Source: Cetobacterium sp. UBA6069
GTDB lineage: Bacteria; Fusobacteriota; Fusobacteriia; Fusobacteriales; Fusobacteriaceae
DNA length: 45,503 nt
Direction: 5' to 3'
NCBI GenBank assembly: GCA_002428805.1
Contig: DIXX01000028.1
Location: 10,683-56,185 of the forward strand
In this document: positions 42,996-45,503 of the stretch, piece by piece
Layout of the letters: every line of letters begins with the position of its first letter
How positions within the stretch are numbered: position 1 is the first letter of the stretch
Program-made: the position numbers and the translations under genes
The notes under the pieces: model-generated
Seen by the model: only the letters and a program-made list of their open reading frames with translations
Database searches by the model: none
Told to the model about the DNA's origin: nothing

Positions 42996-43512
42996 TCATA
43001 CGCCTGAAAGAACATGTGTAGTTTGTAGAGAAAAGAAAGATAAAAGCGATCTTTTTAGAATCGCTAAAATAAGTGAAAGCAACTATTCATTTGATGAAAA
43101 GCAAAAACACCAAGCTAGAGCAATCTATGTTTGTAAGACACACGAATGTATAAAAAGAATTTCTAAAAATAAAAAATATAACCTAAAAATAGAGGACTTA
43201 CTTCTTATGGTTAATCTTCTAAAAAAACAATCTAAAGATTACTTAAATATTTTAAAGGCAATGAAAAACTCTGAACATTTAGCTTTTGGTATCAATATGG
43301 TTATGGATGAGATTCAACACATTCATTTTCTTATAATCGCTGAAGATATTAGTGAAAAGAATGATAAAAAGTTAATTGCAAAAGCTAAGGAGCTTAATAT
43401 TCCTTATGCCCATTATGGAGACAAAACACAACTAGGTGAAATCTTTAATAAAGAGGAAGTCAATGTTATTGCTATAAAAAATAAAAAGGTTGCAAGAGGA
43501 TTGGTAGACTAA
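42988..43512 (+). CDS. YlxR-L7Ae fusion protein
   Basis: A 174-residue protein joining two domains that are separate genes in most bacteria. Residues 1-85 are YlxR-like (TPERTCVVCREKKDKSDLFRI with a Cys pair; the ARAIYVCKTHECIKR helix), an RNA-binding or DNA-associated regulator. Residues 90-174 are L7Ae/YlxQ-like (ILKAMKNSEHLAFGINMVMD, LIIAEDISEKNDKKL, VNVIAIKNKKVARGL), a K-turn RNA-binding fold. Start at 42988 with GAGGAAG; an ATG 12 bases upstream has no ribosome site. Ends in a TAA followed by C, just before an open infB frame. Confidence 0.88.
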   Translation: MHNHTPERTCVVCREKKDKSDLFRIAKISESNYSFDEKQKHQARAIYVCKTHECIKRISKNKKYNLKIEDLLLMVNLLKKQSKDYLNILKAMKNSEHLAFGINMVMDEIQHIHFLIIAEDISEKNDKKLIAKAKELNIPYAHYGDKTQLGEIFNKEEVNVIAIKNKKVARGLVD

Positions 43513-43678
43513 CGGTTATAGCAACAAAAACATTTTAGATATTTTAAACAATATTGGAGTTGATGTGCAATCACATCTAGGTGGATTGACTGCTGAACAG
43601 GAAAAACTTGTTCTAGTACATTTTGCTAAAAAAAATGATGATGTTGTTTCTAGTAATACCTATATAGAGGAGGAAACA
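43508..43678 (+). other. Open frame encoding an IF2 N-terminal domain without a start codon
   Basis: In the frame of infB, 56 sense codons run from just after a TAG (43505) to the ATG at 43679: TNGYSNKNILDILNNIGVDV, then QSHLGGLTAEQEKLVLVHFA. This resembles the first IF2_N domain (LGVDVKSHLS-type), but it lacks the usual first ten residues and any ATG, GTG or TTG at its start. The only in-frame GTG lies mid-domain without a ribosome site. It joins the YlxR-L7Ae end by a one-base offset. Confidence 0.7.
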
Positions 43679-45503
43679 ATGAAAAAGACTATGGATTTTA
43701 ACGATGCAGAAGAGTTTGTAGAAGAAGCTACAACAACTACTACTAAGAAAAATAAAAATAAGAACAAATCAAAAACTAATGATGGTACTTCAAATGATGA
43801 AGGAAAATCTAAGAAGAAAAGAAAAGGTAGAAGAGCTGACTTTATTGTAAATAAAGCTGAGCAAGGACCTGAGATTATAGAAGAAGACGGAATGAAAATA
43901 ATAAAAATCAGAGGAGAAATCACTTTAGGTGACTTCGCTGACAGATTAGGTGTTGGAAGTTCTGAGCTTATCAAAAAACTTTTCTTAAAAGGACAAATGT
44001 TAACAATCAACTCAACTATCTCTTTAGAGTTAGCTGAAGAGTTAGCTGAAGATTATGAAGCTCTTGTTGAATTAGAAGAAGAAATTCAATTAGATTTTGG
44101 AGATAAGTTTGCTCTTGAAATAGAAGATAGAACTGAAGATCTTATCGAAAGAGCTCCTGTTATAACAATCATGGGACACGTTGACCACGGAAAAACATCT
44201 TTACTAGATGCTATCAGAACTACTTCTGTTGCTTCTGGAGAAGCTGGTGGAATCACTCAAAAGATTGGAGCTTACCAAATAACTAAAGCTGGAAAGAAAA
44301 TCACTTTCGTAGATACTCCTGGACATGAGGCGTTTACTGATATGAGAGCGAGAGGAGCACAAGTTACAGATATCGCAATCCTTGTTGTTGCTGCTGATGA
44401 CGGTGTTATGCCACAAACTATAGAAGCTTTATCACATGCTAAAGCTGCTAATGTACCTATTATTGTTGCTATCAACAAAATAGATAAAGAAGGATCTAAC
44501 CCAATGAGAGTTAAGCAAGAGCTTATGGAACATGGTTTAGTTTCAGTTGAATGGGGAGGAGATACTGAGTTCGTTGAAGTTTCAGCTAAAGCTAAAATGA
44601 ATTTAGATATCTTATTAGATACAATCTTAATAACTGCTGAAATTTTAGAGTTAAAAGCAAATCCTAAGAAAAGAGCTAAAGGAATCGTTTTAGAATCTAG
44701 ACTTGATCCTAAAGTTGGACCTATCGCCGACGTTTTAATTCAAGAAGGAACTTTAAGAATTGGAGAGGTAATCGTTGCTGGAGAATCTATGGGAAAAGTT
44801 AGAGCACTTGTTAATGATTTAGGAGCAAAAGTTCAATCTGCAACAGTATCTCAACCTATCGAGATTATTGGATTCAACGATGTTCCATCTGCTGGAGATA
44901 CATTCTATGTTATCCAAAATGAGCAACATGCTAAGAGAATCGTAGAAGAAGTAGCTAAAGAAAGAAAGATTTCAGAAGTTACTAGAAAATCTATCTCTCT
45001 TGAAACTTTATCTCAACAAATGGATCACGCAAACTTAAAAGAACTTAACTTAATCTTAAGAGCTGACTCTAGAGGTTCTGTAGAAGCATTAAGAGACTCA
45101 TTATTAAAGCTTTCTCATGAAGAAGTTATTGTTAACATAATTCAAGCTGCTTCTGGAGCTATAACAGAGAGTGATGTAAAACTAGCTGAAGCTTCAAACG
45201 CAATTATAATTGGATTTAACGTTAGACCAACTACAAACGCATTAAAAGAAGCTGATTCTAACGGTGTTGAAATCAGAACTTCAAACATTATCTACCATAT
45301 CACTGAAGATATTGAAAAAGCTTTAACAGGAATGCTTGATCCTGAATTCAAAGAGATGTACTCTGGAAGAATTGAGATCAAAAAAGTGTTCAAAGTTTCT
45401 AAAGTTGGAAATATTGCTGGATGTGTTGTTGTTGATGGTAAAGTTAGAAAAGATTCTAATATCAGAATCTTAAGAAACGGTGTTATTGTTTATGAAGGAA
45501 AAT
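43679..45503 (+). CDS. infB: Translation initiation factor IF-2 (3' end outside window)
   Basis: 608 codons visible from an ATG with GAGGAGG ideally spaced. A Lys/Thr-rich linker follows, then an IF2_N domain (MKIIKIRGEITLGDFADRLG), then the GTPase: GHVDHGKT, DTPGHEAF, NKID and SAKAKMN. Domain II and the start of the C-terminal domains follow. It positions initiator tRNA on the ribosome. The true N-terminus is uncertain because a further IF2_N-like frame lies upstream. Truncated at the right edge. Confidence 0.95.
   Translation, partial: MKKTMDFNDAEEFVEEATTTTTKKNKNKNKSKTNDGTSNDEGKSKKKRKGRRADFIVNKAEQGPEIIEEDGMKIIKIRGEITLGDFADRLGVGSSELIKKLFLKGQMLTINSTISLELAEELAEDYEALVELEEEIQLDFGDKFALEIEDRTEDLIERAPVITIMGHVDHGKTSLLDAIRTTSVASGEAGGITQKIGAYQITKAGKKITFVDTPGHEAFTDMRARGAQVTDIAILVVAADDGVMPQTIEALSHAKAANVPIIVAINKIDKEGSNPMRVKQELMEHGLVSVEWGGDTEFVEVSAKAKMNLDILLDTILITAEILELKANPKKRAKGIVLESRLDPKVGPIADVLIQEGTLRIGEVIVAGESMGKVRALVNDLGAKVQSATVSQPIEIIGFNDVPSAGDTFYVIQNEQHAKRIVEEVAKERKISEVTRKSISLETLSQQMDHANLKELNLILRADSRGSVEALRDSLLKLSHEEVIVNIIQAASGAITESDVKLAEASNAIIIGFNVRPTTNALKEADSNGVEIRTSNIIYHITEDIEKALTGMLDPEFKEMYSGRIEIKKVFKVSKVGNIAGCVVVDGKVRKDSNIRILRNGVIVYEGK

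Noticed and set aside
43660..44010. Minus-strand frame of 116 residues over infB
   Set aside because: Antisense to the Lys/Thr-rich IF2 linker; no ribosome site and no recognisable family.

Overview
The window looks like chromosomal DNA of an anaerobic or microaerotolerant, Gram-negative-envelope member of the Fusobacteriota (Fusobacterium/Cetobacterium-like). This is inferred from the very AT-rich sequence, the TonB/ExbB/ExbD system, the OmpA-type lipoprotein, the methylaspartate route of glutamate fermentation, the fusobacterial style of heme cluster and the many Feo/rubrerythrin-type anaerobe genes. The species cannot be fixed from the sequence alone. No tRNA, rRNA, CRISPR array, prophage or intact insertion sequence was seen.

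Layout. 1-3500: a PII-like protein, then a minus-strand ferrous iron operon (feoA-feoA-feoB plus a 49-residue FeoB-associated Cys-rich peptide). 3500-5800: two tandem TtcA-like ATP-pyrophosphatases, divergent from a small winged-helix-like protein with a pentapeptide Cys repeat. 5800-7140: a PhnA-domain protein and rlmF. 7300-10500: a GH105-type hydrolase and a sodium:solute symporter under one strong promoter carrying three GTATAC sites exactly 19 bp apart. 10500-13500: small orphan genes, a lipoprotein, a class II photolyase and a thioesterase. 13540-17440: a LytS/LytR two-component pair convergent with a CstA-family transporter. 17460-24930: an EI24-type membrane protein, OmpA lipoprotein, NADH oxidase, M20 dipeptidase, MBL hydrolase, EamA transporter, rubrerythrin and HugZ.

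24400-32150 is a heme and iron block: exbB-exbD-radical SAM ChuW/HutW-permease-ATPase-binding protein on the minus strand, tonB and a flavodoxin on the plus strand, with hutX and hugZ nearby. The genes cover energised outer-membrane import, inner-membrane import, cytosolic heme handling and two chemically different ways to open heme (radical SAM without oxygen, HugZ type with oxygen). A decayed ABC exporter tail lies between the binding protein and hugZ.

33500-41050 is a minus-strand glutamate fermentation cluster: glmS, glmL, glmE, methylaspartate ammonia-lyase, then three citrate-lyase-type genes that in this context are most likely citramalate lyase. Together they cover glutamate to mesaconate and citramalate to acetate plus pyruvate; the mesaconate hydratase is not in the window. 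41250-45503 is the plus-strand rimP-nusA-ylxR/L7Ae-infB operon, with a terminator-like leader hairpin, a fused ylxR-L7Ae gene, and an infB whose first domain is open in frame but has no start codon. infB runs off the right edge.

Most genes have AGGAGG-type ribosome sites, and many have near-consensus TTGACA/TATAAT promoters with 17-bp spacers. These were used to correct several starts.
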